Assembly (NCBI GenBank): GCA_905147135.1
Contig: LR990049.1
Location: forward strand, 16,695,428-16,759,427
Source: Blastobasis lacticolella
Lineage: Eukaryota > Arthropoda > Insecta > Lepidoptera > Blastobasidae
Reading direction: 5' to 3'
DNA: 64,000 nt
The notes below the pieces were generated by a model. It had not been told where the DNA came from. It worked only from the letters and a program-made list of their open reading frames with translations, and did no database searches. Positions 1 to 11,015 of the stretch are shown here, one piece after another. The position numbers and the translations under genes are program-made. The first letter of the stretch is position 1, and every line of letters starts with the position of its first letter.

Positions 1-235
1 TAAAACTTAAGAAAAGAGTAATTTACATTTAGGACCTTCCGATCCGATTTCGTTAGTCGCCTGCAGTGAAATTGATAAGTAGGTAGTTTTAGGTTTATTT
101 TCGTGTACTTTGACCTGTATGGATGTCCGTTTTATTATGATAACAACCAAATAAAACGCGAACGTACGTAATAATCAAGATTAAATCATGAATATCAATA
201 TCAATATCAAATCATTAATTTTCTATACATTAGTT
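1..235. other. Unassigned AT-rich sequence
   Basis: I see no gene, repeat or structured element in this short stretch before the first SINE fragment. Confidence 0.4.
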
Positions 236-351
236 GAAAGCTATGGTGAGAGAAAACTTCGTGATGAATACCTGCATATTCAGGCAACTGAATGTGTAAC
301 CATGATACAATCTGGTCAGGTTCCCCAGGTAGCGGGTCATGGATGTCAGAT
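236..351 (+). mobile_element. SINE-A fragment (body only)
   Basis: This piece matches the body of SINE-A, the tRNA-headed family seen complete at 24281-24621, 35622-35971, 40315-40686 and 52943-53297. It runs from the 'tgagagaaaacttcgtgatg' region through 'ggttcc' and 'gcgggtcatgg'. The copy stops abruptly at the 3' end of an RTE LINE fragment, the same SINE-LINE juxtaposition seen at 29828. The tRNA-like head is missing. Confidence 0.65.
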
Positions 352-700
352 GGTAGTTATCATTATACGCCCACTGCTGGGCATAGGCCTCCCCCAGAGA
401 TCTACACAAAGGCCGGTCCTGGGCCTTCCGCATCCAGCTGGTACCTGCGATCTTTATCAGGTTACTGTCGATCCACCTTTTGAGAGGCCTACCCATGCTC
501 CGTCTTCCGGTACATGGTCGCCACTCGAGAACTTTACTGCCCCATCGGCCATCTGTTCTTCGAGCTATGTGCCCTGCTCACTGCCACTGTAGCCTGGCAA
601 TCCTTAGGGCTATGTCGGTGACCTTGGTTCGCTTGCGGATTTCCTCATTTCTGATTCGATCGCGCAACGAGACTCCGAGCATAGCCCTTTTACATTAACC
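352..700 (-). mobile_element. RTE-type LINE, 3'-terminal fragment
   Basis: Read on the minus strand this encodes the C-terminal tail of the RTE-type polyprotein seen at 29829-31302, including RIAGTSWMRKAQDRP and SLGEAYAQQWA. Frames are disrupted. It covers about the last 110 residues and the 3' end of the element. It is a dead 5'-truncated copy next to a SINE-A fragment. Confidence 0.75.
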
Positions 701-1090
701 TTTGGCAATCCCTCCACTATAGCTATGTGCGCGTGAGCACAACTTTATCGTCAGTAGGTGCCAAGAGCATTAAGCAGTGATTTACGTCAAGAGCGGCATA
801 CTGGAGCCTGAAGCAAAGGACGTAGTGATGGAGTTTAAACTTTTCTCCTGAGCTATATGAGGGAGTTATGTAGTATGAGTGAAGCGAGGGGTTCTAGCCG
901 CCTCGGGCTTTATCCCAGAGGTGAATATCTAAGCTAAGAAATATTTTTCACACCTTCCGACAATACAACGCCAGATACATCCGTTCAACTGTGTACGAAA
1001 CTGCGGTTTCCTAACTGATTTCGACTAAAGACTTTTTCATCCTTGTACGAAAAACCAGTTGCAATCAAAGAATTTGTCTTCCCTGCGCCT
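701..1090. other. Unassigned sequence
   Basis: No open frame with recognisable content and no repeat shared with the rest of the window was found here. Confidence 0.35.
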
Positions 1091-1315
1091 TATACACGGA
1101 TTGATCGAGGTACAACACAAACGCAATTCTACCTATTCGCGATTCTACACAATATGGATTCCGCACAACTGACATTCAACACATTATTTATTATACACAG
1201 TCTTCAATTATACACAAACGCGTTTCTTCCTGTTCGCGATTCTACGCAATATGAATTCCACACAACTGCAGCCATTCAACAAATTCGCTATTCCACATAT
1301 CTATTCGTCAACGCT
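1091..1315 (+). repeat. Tandem pair of a ~110-bp unit with an inverted third copy at 2361-2438
   Basis: Two imperfect direct copies (about 1091-1195 and 1200-1315) share 'ttcgcgattctac' followed by 'caatatg' and 'cacaactg'. A third copy lies at 2361-2438 in inverted orientation and matches the first copy almost base for base. The open frame at 1043-1381 is a by-product of the repeat and has no family signature. Confidence 0.7.
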
Positions 1316-1364
1316 GGGGACCTGGCACTGGATGACATAGATCTGGACCTAAGTTTAGTGAAAC

Positions 1365-1530
1365 CAGTCAAGGTTGACTAAGGTCAACCCTTTTTAATAA
1401 ACCTGGTCTAATGCTTTGTTAGTTGACTGAGGTTGACCTTGGTCAACCTTTACTAGGTCCTGGTCTAGTTCTTGGGTAAACAACCAGTCTCAAGGTGCCC
1501 AGCGTTGATCAGGTTTGTTGACCAGAGAGA
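1365..1530. repeat. Clustered GGTTGAC/GTCAACC palindromes
   Basis: Near-perfect palindromes of the form GGTTGACcttGGTCAACC occur at about 1371-1388 and 1433-1450, with half-sites before and after. Such clusters resemble subterminal repeats of a DNA transposon, but I could not find the ends of an element. Confidence 0.4.
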
Positions 1531-1545
1531 TTTTTATGTTAATTA

Positions 1546-1680
1546 CGTGTTATAGAGGTGGGCAACGCATTGGCAATACTCTTGGTGTTGCTAATGTCTA
1601 TAGGCAGTGGTGACCACTTTCCATCAGGTGGCTCACTTGCCTGTTTGCATACTGTATGAAAAAAAAAAAAAAAAATTAAA
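1546..1680 (+). mobile_element. Repeat-B (short retroelement 3' part, poly-A tail)
   Basis: This is the 3' part of a dispersed family with the core 'gaggtgggcaacgcattgg', then 'cttggtgttgctaatgtct' and 'ccatcaggtgg', ending in a poly-A run. Longer copies lie at 20365-20672 (+) and 21255-21470 (-), and shorter ones at 42240-42345 and 58713-58905. The 3' poly-A shows retrotransposition in + orientation. Confidence 0.7.
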
Positions 1681-1955
1681 CTGTTGGTGTTCCTAATAAA
1701 TAAATAAAATAAAATAAATAATAAAAAAAAAATGAAATAAGAAAAAAAAAAAAAAACGATCGTCGATCTGCTTTACTTATCACATCTCTCTTCTGTAGGC
1801 CTGCTGGAAGAAATTTCTTTTAGAAATAAGTAGTGCCTGTTGTGTCGTCTATATGTATGATGTTTCTCTATGTATTTTACTGTGTGCAACAAAATGTTAA
1901 ATAATAATAATAAATAAATAAATAAAATAAAATACATAAAATAAATAAATAAATT
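1681..1955. repeat. A/T-rich simple sequence (TAAA/TAAAA)n
   Basis: Two blocks of imperfect TAAA/TAAAA repeats (about 1690-1756 and 1900-1955) flank a short unassigned spacer. They look like retroelement tails that expanded as microsatellites. Confidence 0.7.
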
Positions 1956-2199
1956 ATTTGGAAAACTTATATGTTGTTTACATGGTGAGCAGAAAAAAGC
2001 GTTATGGGATCGAAAAAACTAAAATTATTTTAACAATCCCATCAATTATGATAAAAGCAGCATCAGCATTTTATTTGTGCTCGCCGCGAGCACGTTGCCT
2101 CAACGAACAAACAAATGAGCAACTGAGCAGCCTCGCCGCGCGCGGTGAGCATGCCTCGGGCTGAGCCGCCCTAATTCGTACGCACCTTTAGGGTGAAGA
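1956..2199. other. Unassigned sequence
   Basis: Nothing recognisable. A GC-rich patch at 2080-2165 is probably chance or repeat debris. Confidence 0.3.
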
Positions 2200-2360
2200 C
2201 AAACATCGTGATGAAACTTGCTCATTCAGGTGACCGAATGTGTAGGTAACCATGATCCAAAATGTTCAGGTTCCCGTGGTAGCAGGTCAAATGGCAGTTG
2301 CTCTACTGTAATGACATGATCTGCCAATCCTGGATCATGGTCAAGGCAGACCCCGGGCAG
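2200..2360 (+). mobile_element. SINE-A fragment, degenerate
   Basis: This is a decayed + strand copy of the SINE-A body, with the landmarks 'gatgaaacttgctcattcag', 'caggttcccgtggtagcagg', 'ctggatcatggtcaaggc' and 'agaccccgggc'. The tRNA-derived head is absent. It directly abuts the inverted copy of the 1091-1170 repeat. Confidence 0.65.
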
Positions 2361-2438
2361 TTGTGTGGAATTAATATTGTGTAGAATCGCGAATAGGTAG
2401 AATTGCGTTTGTGTTGTACATCGATCAATCCTTATACA
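2361..2438 (-). repeat. Inverted copy of the 1091-1170 repeat
   Basis: The reverse complement matches 1091-1170 nearly base for base over about 78 bp, with only a few differences. The two arms lie about 1.2 kb apart and could bound a fold-back element of 1091-2438, or be two independent insertions. Confidence 0.7.
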
Positions 2439-3150
2439 GGATTCTACCTAATAACCTAATAAGTAATATACTACCAAGCCACTCGTGAGTTATGAGTAAA
2501 TTCGGGAATTTTAAACGAAAATTTAAGTATTTACGGGATATAACGTAAAAAGAAAATTTACAATGAATTGTGTCTAAAGGGCAATAAATGAGAATATTTG
2601 TTATTCGAGAAAGTTCGTAATATTCAACTGGTGTATCCTTTGTGGAGCCAAAGGTACGTACTGAAATAATTTTTGACAAATAAGCATTTAGGTAATAAAT
2701 AATCCAATATTAATAATAATGTAAACCTATATTAAATTTTAGTGATTTCTAAAGATATGCAACATGTGAAGTATTCTTGAGAGGAAAAATAACTTTTCTC
2801 GTAAATTATGGACAATTGTTAAAACAACACTTTCATTGGGAACTGTGGAGCAGAAGCTTCGAAAAATTGTCTCATAAATATCAACCCAAACATAATTCAA
2901 TGTTGGAAGGTGGTATCTACAACATTTCTATCCAGTCAAAGATTTTAATATTTTCCAATGTGGGTAACCGGTATGTTACGCTATTATGTTAAAGGCGGTT
3001 GATATCGGTCATTTCTTTTTATACAAGACAATTTTTTGGATTGACTGAGTAGAAATGCGAAGACTACCTACAATAATGGAAAATAAATATATGTGTTTTC
3101 ATTTTCGAAAAACTAGGTTCGATTATTACAAGTAGGTACTAAAACTGCCT

Positions 3151-3153
<3 letters not shown>
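2439..3153. other. Unassigned AT-rich sequence
   Basis: No family signature was found. Short open frames at 2425-2679 and 2777-2992 show no motif. Confidence 0.35.

Positions 3154-3192
<39 letters not shown>
3154..3192. repeat. (AT)n microsatellite
   Basis: An uninterrupted dinucleotide AT run of about 39 bp. Confidence 0.95.
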
Positions 3193-3195
<3 letters not shown>

Positions 3196-3515
3196 ATCAA
3201 AATTTACGGGAATATAAAGTTTCCGATGTTCTTTAACTTAATATTTGGAAAACTTAGCAAGTTTTAATCGGTCAACCGCACAAAACTCAATTTTATTTTC
3301 GTCTACCAACAAGAAACATTTTACTTTTGTTTACGTAGTTTTTAGCATTGAAAAGAGGGTTAAGCAATTACGATGTGGTCTTCCTTTGCTAATTAAGGAT
3401 GCCATTCTCACATAAATGTTTTGCAATTCTAAAAATATTATAATAAAAGCGGCGTTTTATATCTCGATGTAATTACGCTCGACGTGAAAGAAACAATTCG
3501 TGATTTCATAGTGTC
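3193..3515. other. Unassigned AT-rich sequence
   Basis: Nothing recognisable. Confidence 0.3.
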
Positions 3516-3790
3516 CAGGATTTATGCCAGTGGATGCAGAAGTCACCGACATAGTTTCCACGAGTTTCAAAACTAAAATGGCAGTGGACAGGCATAAAAA
3601 TTTCATAGAACCGATGGCCGATGAGGCACAAACGTCTTCGAATAGGGATCACGTACAGAAAATTATAGTGTAGGACAGCTCCAGGAGATGGTCGGAGCTG
3701 GTGGAAGTAAGGACACCAAGCCGATCGTTGCGGAAGGCCAGGGGGAGGAGCCTATGTCCAGCAGTGGATGTCCTGGCGTCCGAGATGTTC
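3516..3790 (+). mobile_element. Degenerate RTE-type LINE 3' end
   Basis: A broken reading frame begins EVTDIV, like the KVTDIALRIARLK stretch of the RTE element at 29829-31302. It ends with a GLCPAVD-like tail ('cctatgtccagcagtggatg') that matches the 'tatgcccagcagtgggcgtc' end of that element. Heavy decay explains the frameshifts. Confidence 0.5.
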
Positions 3791-4319
3791 AGATACAGAT
3801 ACCCGTTCGAGGTGTTACATGTCATGACAGCTTTGGTGATGCTGTTCCGGGTGACGATTTCAACCAGGATCTGCGAAGCTCTTGACAGCGATGGTCCGCG
3901 AAGACAGCACAGCACATTTCCTTTGGGTTTTCGGTCTCTCTATCCCTCCGACGTCGATTGGTCGTTCCAAACAACGTCGTCGTCGATTTGCAAGATGCCT
4001 CGTAGAATGGTCTCGCCCATGACGCAGAACTGAAAAATTGTGATTTTTATATCGATATCAAGAGTTAACGAATCCCACTTCTGATGTCAGCTTTAATATA
4101 TGTCCTTCTTATAACTACAGTGCCTTTTATTAGTAAAACCTTTATTTTAGTCTTTAAGCTACAGAACAATAACAGAGTGTGAGTATGTATCCAAAACCCC
4201 AGTGAAATATATCCATATGGACAACGCTAAATTAAGTAAATAAAAGAATATTAATAAATAGATATCAATGTCATGTAAAATAAAGTTCTTGGAGGTAGTG
4301 CTATCTGTTAGTACATAGG
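3791..4319. other. Unassigned sequence
   Basis: A GC-richer stretch up to about 4030, then AT-rich. Overlapping open frames on both strands (3649-4033) show no family motif, so I do not call a gene. Confidence 0.3.
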
Positions 4320-4425
4320 TTATAAAGTATTTAAGAGAGACTGGGCGAAGTGGAGGAGTAATACTTGGTAACCAGACCCGGGCAGAAGCCGAGACTGGTC
4401 GTTCAAGATGATGATGAAGTATCCA
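4320..4425 (+). mobile_element. Possible LINE 3' end with (GAT)n tail
   Basis: 'gggcgaagtggaggagtaat', 'cgggcagaagccgagactgg' and then 'gatgatgatga' fit the 3' end of an RTE-like LINE with a GAT-repeat tail. The fragment is short and the assignment tentative. Confidence 0.35.
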
Positions 4426-5159
4426 AGGCTGATATTTGTGTAGGAGTTTATTAGAAAATATATTATCTAGGATAACGTATGATTCTAGTGGACATCATTT
4501 AATCAAACAAAAGCATGTTTTAAAGATATTAGGTATATTGTAATAAGCAATGTAATCCATTATAAATTATGTAAACAACATTAGCTGAATTAAACGAGAT
4601 TTTATAAAACAAACCCATACCATAGATAAACCACATTTATACAAAATTCTCACCAAATAATATGACACAATTATCGATCACATAATTAAATATTTATCCT
4701 TTAAAAATGGGACAGTGGTATTACGTACGATTCAATAAATAAACAATTATATAAATAAATAAAACCAATACAAAATATAAAACAACAATAATACAATGCA
4801 AGTTTGTACTTAACTCTGTGCCGGCTCTGGAGCAAAAGTCCGTCCCAGTCTTTTGACTGGACCGTTATACTACCTTCTAGCCGGAAATGCCATTTCTATT
4901 CTCATTTCCGATCTAATGTTACTGATAGATTGATTAGATGTTAATTTAATGTATTACAATACTTTTAACATCATTATAAATTTATTACATAATTAATTAA
5001 GGATGTTTCTCATAAACAGTATTTAACTGATCAATGACAAACAATCGTTCAGAAATCACCACATTTCGTTTTGAAGTTGGTAAAATGTTTACAAAAGTAT
5101 TTTGAAATATTAATTATATAAATCACGATATTTAATACCAATTAAAACATACTGAAATA
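4426..5159. other. Unassigned AT-rich sequence
   Basis: Nothing recognisable, apart from a retroelement-like A-rich tail at about 4735-4800. Confidence 0.3.
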
Positions 5160-6330
5160 CCTTATATCTAACACGCTCAGCAGCACTATGTCGTCCGCGT
5201 AACTCAGGTTATTATTTACTATCTGCGAGCACCTGTTAATGGCCTCGCTGTTATATATGTTTGTAAGTATTACTTGTAACTTGCTGTTGGGGTTCTGAAT
5301 AAAGTAAAATAAAATAAAATAAATACCGTCAATATAGCAGTCAACATGCTTTCCACTAAGCGCAACAATTAATTATGGTTGGTGATGTTAATCCGCCCTG
5401 CCTCACACCATACTCCATCTGATAAGGACCCGATATTGCACCCGCCCGATATTGACTGCACGCCAGTCCGTATATCGGTACCAGTACCAGAACACGCTGA
5501 TGAGCTCTTGTGGCAAGTCGACCCTCCTCAACTTGTTCTACAACAGTGAGTAGATCCGTTCCGAGACACCCGATCAAAAGCTTTGGACAAATCTAGGAAC
5601 CACGCATAAACATAGATTTAGACACAGTATTTCAGTTTCAGTGGATACTAAGGTCGAAATCCGAATTAGTTATCATACAACACTACGTGTTTATTTAGCT
5701 GTGAGTTAAGCAAACTGTCGAAAATCGGCCTGTAGTTACAGATGGCCAGTCTTGTTTTTCACCACAGGCACCACCGTGTCGTTTTCATGAAGTTCGCTGG
5801 CAGATAAGAATGGCTCACAGCGTAGAAAATGGCCAAGACCCGTTGCTACGATGCGGTTCGGCGAGCTACATGTGCTCATGTTGAGTGGATGGTCATGTAC
5901 CATTTGTAAAGCTGCCTCTTATCTAACGAACATTACAGATCCGCAATAAAATCGCCCAAGATACCACATTCATTGATAATTCCGCTCACCGCGTTTAAAC
6001 AATCAGTGAAGTCCTGTAAATTATTAGCAGAGTTTGTTGGCAAATAAACACTCATTACAATTACTGGCCTATCACTCGTCGTAATTTTAATTGCACAGAT
6101 TCGCTTATTTTCTCACGACAACGTTGACACTTGCTGGAACGCAGCTATAGCCTTAACAAAGCGACACCGCCATGGTTCCCGCAGCATGACCGCGGACGTA
6201 TCCACCGCTGACGTCGCCGTACAACTGAAATCGTCGTCAATCGTTCCGATGTAGAGTATATATAGTAGGGGTAGCAACCAAGTTACCTGCAGGTGTACCA
6301 CGTCGCATGTACGACACAAGTCAAAAATTT
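5160..6330 (-). pseudogene. Decayed non-LTR retrotransposon polyprotein (endonuclease + RT pieces)
   Basis: On the minus strand, out-of-frame pieces line up in the order of a LINE ORF2. First comes an APE-type endonuclease segment (about 6330-5900, with VIVMSVYLPTNSANNLQDF and ILGDF). Then come RT blocks: NYRPI, NQFGFRP, FLDLSKAFDRVS (about 5610-5560), YGVRQGGLTSP (about 5410-5380) and NLSYADDIVLLS (about 5215-5170). The catalytic YADD box is still readable, but frameshifts, stops and deletions separate the blocks. A short tail-like sequence at 5235-5325 interrupts it. The LINE clade is not certain; it differs from the RTE, Jockey and CR1 copies elsewhere in the window. Confidence 0.8.
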
Positions 6331-6385
6331 ATCAGCCCTTTTGGTGAATTGTCTCTTGCTTATGCTATTGTCGTTTGTTGATTTT

Positions 6386-7392
6386 ATTACTTAAAACGAG
6401 GTCAGAGGGACCTGAAACATGAACCTAGACCAGGGCAGCCGCCAAAGTCAGACACTCCAGAAAACGTCATAAGGGTATAGTCGCTTGTAAAAAAAGTCAC
6501 AACATTTACTAGCTTAATTAATGTTACTAGCTGTGAGATTCAGTATGAGTATTTTAATTTTTTATCCAGGAGAATTGATCTTGATTTATTTAACACATGT
6601 TGTGAGTCAGCGAGAAACCGCATACTCAAGTATTACTACTCGTTGTAGCATTTTTTCAAACCAGTTTATTTTGAAATTGACTATTGTTGCATTACTTTCG
6701 AGTATTGTAGATATGTTTTAGTTTAAATTTGAAATTGTAAAGTCTTGTAGACTGTTCGGTATGCTTAACGATTAGTTAAGTATGTATTAGTTTAACCAGT
6801 TTCTATCGGTGGAAACCTGTAATTGGCTCTGTGCTGCCAGTATTATTTCATATTGTAATCATTGCTGTTGGTTTTCCTTAAGTAAATAAAATAAAAAATA
6901 AAAAAATGAAATATAGTTTCAAATCCATGTAGTTTCTATAATTTTTACGGACCATAGAAATTATGTATCATGAATTGGCCCAAGTAACTTTCTGCTCTTC
7001 TCTGACAAAGGAGGCTATTATTCGAGATACAACCTTCCTAACCTTATGAAGTTCATGTAAAGTGGTGAAAACTATCTGGGATCTAAGGGCTTACCATGAA
7101 CTCTTATAGCAGGACCTTAACTGAATTGCTTTCGGTTTGAACGAGATAAGCTTATGTGATACGTATAGCGCTGTCTCGTTCTAAGCAGGGCCGTTCTGTT
7201 TAGGTCCTGCTATAAGAGTTCATGGTAAGGCCCCTAATCTTCATTTCATTCTGAATGTCATGCTTGTTAATGTTGTGTCATTTATCTAATAACGACTTCA
7301 CCCTGACGACGTTTTCTGAAGTGACGGCAGTTGGCGGTTGCCTTAGTCTAGGTTCATGTTTGAGATCGCCCTGACCACGTTTAAACTTATAA
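6386..7392. mobile_element. Fold-back DNA element, ~1 kb, with ~105-bp inverted arms
   Basis: The arms 6386-6490 and about 7285-7392 are inverted copies of each other. Shared landmarks are 'aacatgaacctaga', 'gccgccaa' and 'cagaaaacgtc', at roughly 80 percent identity by eye. The interior has no transposase. A separate palindromic MITE (7087-7233) sits inside. No target duplication was resolved, so the superfamily is unknown. Confidence 0.65.
7087..7233. mobile_element. Palindromic MITE, Harbinger-like
   Basis: About 33-bp terminal inverted repeats begin GGGCTTACCATGAACTCTTA and end with the complement. The element is flanked by CTAA on both sides (7083-7086 and 7234-7237). If the right end is one base longer the duplication is TAA. 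A 3-bp TWA duplication with G-rich ends is typical of PIF/Harbinger elements. It lies inside the fold-back element at 6386-7392. Confidence 0.7.
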
Positions 7393-7700
7393 AATTAATA
7401 AATGACAATATCATGTGATAGAGGCAATTTACTAAATGCGCTGATTAAATTTTCAAGTGATTTTTTATACGTTAACCCTAATAATATAATTATAGTACCT
7501 CTGGCACGAAATGCTTCCCATATTACCAAAATAGTATGGAATTGTATGGACTGACATGTTTTTTTTAATATTCGATAAAAAATAAGTAATGGTCGCCGTC
7601 TATTGATTTTTGACCAAGGAGTTTGTAATACAATTTAACTAGAAATTATATTGTAGAGAGTTTACAAAAAATTCAGTCCCATAATTTAAATAAAATTACT

Positions 7701-8003
7701 TTGTGTGCTTTCCCGTATACAAATAATGACCCTATGTTAAATAGACGTATTCATAGACTGAATACATGTTTATATAATTTGACTCGTTATAGTAACGCAT
7801 TTTTATTTTTTGACATCAACAAAATTGACAATGTTATTTGTACAAATGATATTTTGTATCTCAAGAAACAGGACAAAAAGTGTATCGCTACATTGTTAGC
7901 TTATAATATTAACCATATTAATTTATTGATTTCTCCTACCGTAGGTAGATATGACCAGAGTGCCGTTTTGTTAATAAACAAAAAGGGTCACTGTTTAAAA
8001 TAG
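7701..8003 (+). pseudogene. LINE ORF1-like C-terminal part
   Basis: A 100-residue frame lies 30 bp upstream of the endonuclease frame of the same LINE. The segments NRRIHRLNTCLYNLTRYSNA and FFDINK resemble the esterase-like (SGNH-fold) ORF1 described for CR1/L2 elements. I see no catalytic serine block here, so only the C-terminal part is present. It could instead be a spacer frame. Confidence 0.4.
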
Positions 8004-8032
8004 TATGTAAGACAAATGAGCCGTCCTGTATC

Positions 8033-8780
8033 ATGTCAGCAGACGTGAATAGTAAATACTTTGATATTAGTCAGAATATACAGGACTGCTCTGGCATAAA
8101 GTCATCAGTAAATAGTGATAATAAGCCTTTGGATGTACGTAAAGTAAAATGTTATAAAAATAAACAAAATTGTATAATCAACTTAGTACATCAAAATATC
8201 CAAGGCATGTCGAATAAAGAATTGGAAGTTGAGCTATTCATGAACGGTGAGAATGTTGATATTTTTTGCATTACTGAACATTGGTTAAAAGATCACCAGC
8301 TCATATTTGGATTTAACAACCATAAACTTGCAAGTTCGTTCACTAGAGGGCAAGCAATTCATGGGGGTTCCCTAATACTTGCTCGTAATTGCCTAAAATG
8401 TAAGGAACGTACTAATATTGTCAAGCTGTCTGTTGAACGAACTGCTGAAATTGCCTGTATAGAACTTGAGCGACTTATTGTAATGAGCGTATACAGACCA
8501 CCAGCTTCATCATTTGATCTGTTTGAAAAAAATATGGATGAAGCAATTGTAATAAGAATATTGTTATTTGTAGAGATTTTAATATAGATTTATTAGATGT
8601 ATCTTGTAAATATAGTGGTAGGCTAATAACATTATTTAAGTGTCATAATTTAAAAAACTTATTTTTAGAGCCTACCAGAATAACAAGTACTACATCTACT
8701 TGTCTAGACAACATTTTTTGCGATATCCAGGCATGTAGCCAGTCTGTAATAAACAAACTACAATCCGATCATTGTGGTCA
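8033..8780 (+). pseudogene. LINE APE-type endonuclease domain
   Basis: The frame 8033-8587 contains HQNIQGMSNKELE (the QN block of APE endonucleases), DIFCITEHWLKD (the E/H block), HGGSLILAR and VMSVYRPPAS. A frameshift near 8560 moves the next block, CRDFNIDLLD (GDFN-type), and then CLDNIFCD and SDHCGQLA into another frame up to about 8780. These are the expected blocks in the expected order. The N-D catalytic block has C in place of the usual G, and the frameshift makes it inactive. Confidence 0.8.
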
Positions 8781-8787
8781 ATTAGCT

Positions 8788-10941
8788 ATGTTTAATGTTG
8801 ATATGAGGAAAGAGACAAAAAATACTATGAAATTTGTACCAATTAATAAAAACCGTCTGAATAGTTTTAGAAATAACATTATAGAGAAATCATATAATTT
8901 AAAGCATTGTGATGATACAAATGAATATTATAATTCAGTTTTACACATGACAAAAACTGAAAGTAATCGTATATTCAAACCAAAGGTGAAGGCAATAAAC
9001 AGCAAACTTATGTTTAGCGATTGGGCGACAGCAGGAATACATAAAAGTAGAAACAAATTATATGAGCTTTATGCAGAACGGGCGTATAATAATAGCGTAG
9101 AATTTGCTGACTATGTTAAGCATTACTCGAAGGTATTTAAACGTGTTTGTGCTACAGCTAAATCGAATTTCTTTAAACACAAACTAAAAAATAGCAAAGA
9201 TGTAGTAAAATCCACATGGCAGATAATAAATAGTGAAACTGGAAAAGTCAAAACTCGCGATACAAAATACAATTTAAAAATAAATGATAATGTTGTTACC
9301 AAAAACTCGGAAGTAGCGGAGGCTTTCAATTAATTTTTTACAGACATTCCAGTGACGACTACAACATCATTAAATGCGTCTCCTGCTCTCGCTGAATCCT
9401 TGCTAAAACAGAATGTACCCGAGAGTATCATCGATTTTAAGTTCGAACATGTAACACCTCAAGATATAGTTAAGGCTTTTTAAAGCATAAAAATAAAAGC
9501 GTATGCCGACATCGATGATTTATCAGTTAGAATTATTAGCTGTGTAATTTATGTTATTGCTGTCCACTTAGCGAATATATTTAATAAATGTGTTGATAAT
9601 GGCGATTTTCTTGACCCGATGAAACATAGCAAAATTATTCCATTGTTTGAAACAGGTATCACAACAGATCCCACAAATTTTAGACCCGTTTCGGTGTTAC
9701 CGGCGTTAAGTAAAATATTTGAGAAAATCATATTAAAACAACTAAAAGTCCACTTTTATGGAAATAATCTATTGCATCCCAAACAATTTGGTTTTACTCG
9801 GGGTCGTCCAACAACAGATGCAGGTGTTGAACTAATTAAGCATGTCTTTGGAGCCTGGGAGGAATCACGTGATGCCTTAGGGGTGTTCTGTGATTTATCC
9901 AAGGCCTTCGATTGTGTTAATTATGAAACTTTGGTCAGGAAATTGCAATATTATGGAATAAAGGGCTTAGCTCTAAACTTATTAAGTTCATATTTAAGTC
10001 AGAGAATTCAGAAGGTTGATGTGAAGAAAGATCGGAAAAGACCCCCAGGGGTCAATTCTGGGTCTGTTTTTGTTACTTTGTCAAAAGATACTCACGAAAT
10101 TGTTTTGTTCACTGATGATACATCGTTAGTGTTTAAAATTAAAAGACAACAATTAACATATGACGACGTGAACAAAGCTATTTCAGAAGTGGTAAACTGG
10201 TTTACGGTTAATAATTTATTACTGAATGGCAAAAAGACAAAATGTTTAAAATTCTCCTTGCCAAATGTTAGATCACTACCTACTAATATACAAGTAAGAG
10301 GCGAAAATTTGGATCTTGTTGATTCCACAGTATTTTTAGTCTTTACTCTAGATAGTAGATTACAATGGGGTCCACACATTGATAAATTGGCGAAAAGGCT
10401 AAGTTCTGCAGCATATGCTGTAAAAAAGATACGAGGTTATTCTGATGAGGCTAAAGTAAGATTAGTTTACTTTAGTAATTTGCACAGCATTATGACTTAT
10501 GGCATACTGCTGTGGGGACACGCTGCCGACTGGCATAAGGTATTTGTACTGCAGAAAAGGGCTATTCGCGCGATTTACCAATTGGGACCTAGAACTTCAC
10601 TAAGAGATAAATTCAAGAATGTTGACATTATGACAATGCCATCACAATACATATATGAGAACTTGATCTATGTTCATAAAAATATACACTTGTTTATGAA
10701 GAACAGTGATGTTCATAGTAGAAATACTAGAAATAAAGATAAACTTGTTACTGGTTCTTGTCGTCTGGCCAAAGTCCACAAATCATTTGTGGGTCAATGT
10801 GTACGCTTTTATAATAAGGTTCCAACAGATATACAGAATTTATCATTAAATAAATTTAAAGCCACTATAAAAATCAAATTATGTCATAAAAGTTATTATA
10901 GTATATCTGAATATGAAAATGACAAAAGTCCATGTGACTGA
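8788..10941 (+). pseudogene. LINE reverse transcriptase and C-terminal region, broken
   Basis: One frame runs from 8788 to 10941 with stops at 9331-9333 and about 9481-9483. RT blocks visible are NFRPVSVLPALSKIFEKI, KQFGFTRGRPTTDAG, VFCDLSKAFDCVNY and VLFTDDTSLVF. The usual PQGS-L-GP block between SQRIQKVDV and the catalytic box is missing (internal deletion near 10040-10070). The catalytic [FY]ADD is changed to FTDD. The thumb and C-terminal region (MTYGILLWG, RAIRAIYQLG, SYYSISEYEN) are intact. The two stops, the deletion and the altered catalytic box make it non-functional. Confidence 0.9.
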
Positions 10942-11015
10942 ACTGCTGTTCTATACAGGTATTTACTTTTAAGATAGTATATAGGACAAATAATGTATTA
11001 GTACATAAGACATGT

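Larger units (their letters stand above)
7640..10995 (+). mobile_element. CR1/Jockey-type LINE, nearly complete but inactive
   Basis: In order: the C-terminal part of an ORF1-like frame (7701-8003), an APE endonuclease (8033-8587), a linker, an RT, and the C-terminal thumb region up to 10941. This is the longest LINE copy in the window. The coding parts are AT-rich like their surroundings. The 3' end near 10990 is followed by unrelated sequence, and I could not resolve target duplications. Confidence 0.85.

Noticed and set aside
188..592. A 134-residue gene
   Set aside because: It is an antisense reading across a SINE-A fragment and an RTE 3' end.
3649..4033. Two opposing genes
   Set aside because: Opposite-strand frames over a GC-richer patch that overlaps an RTE 3' scrap; no family signature.
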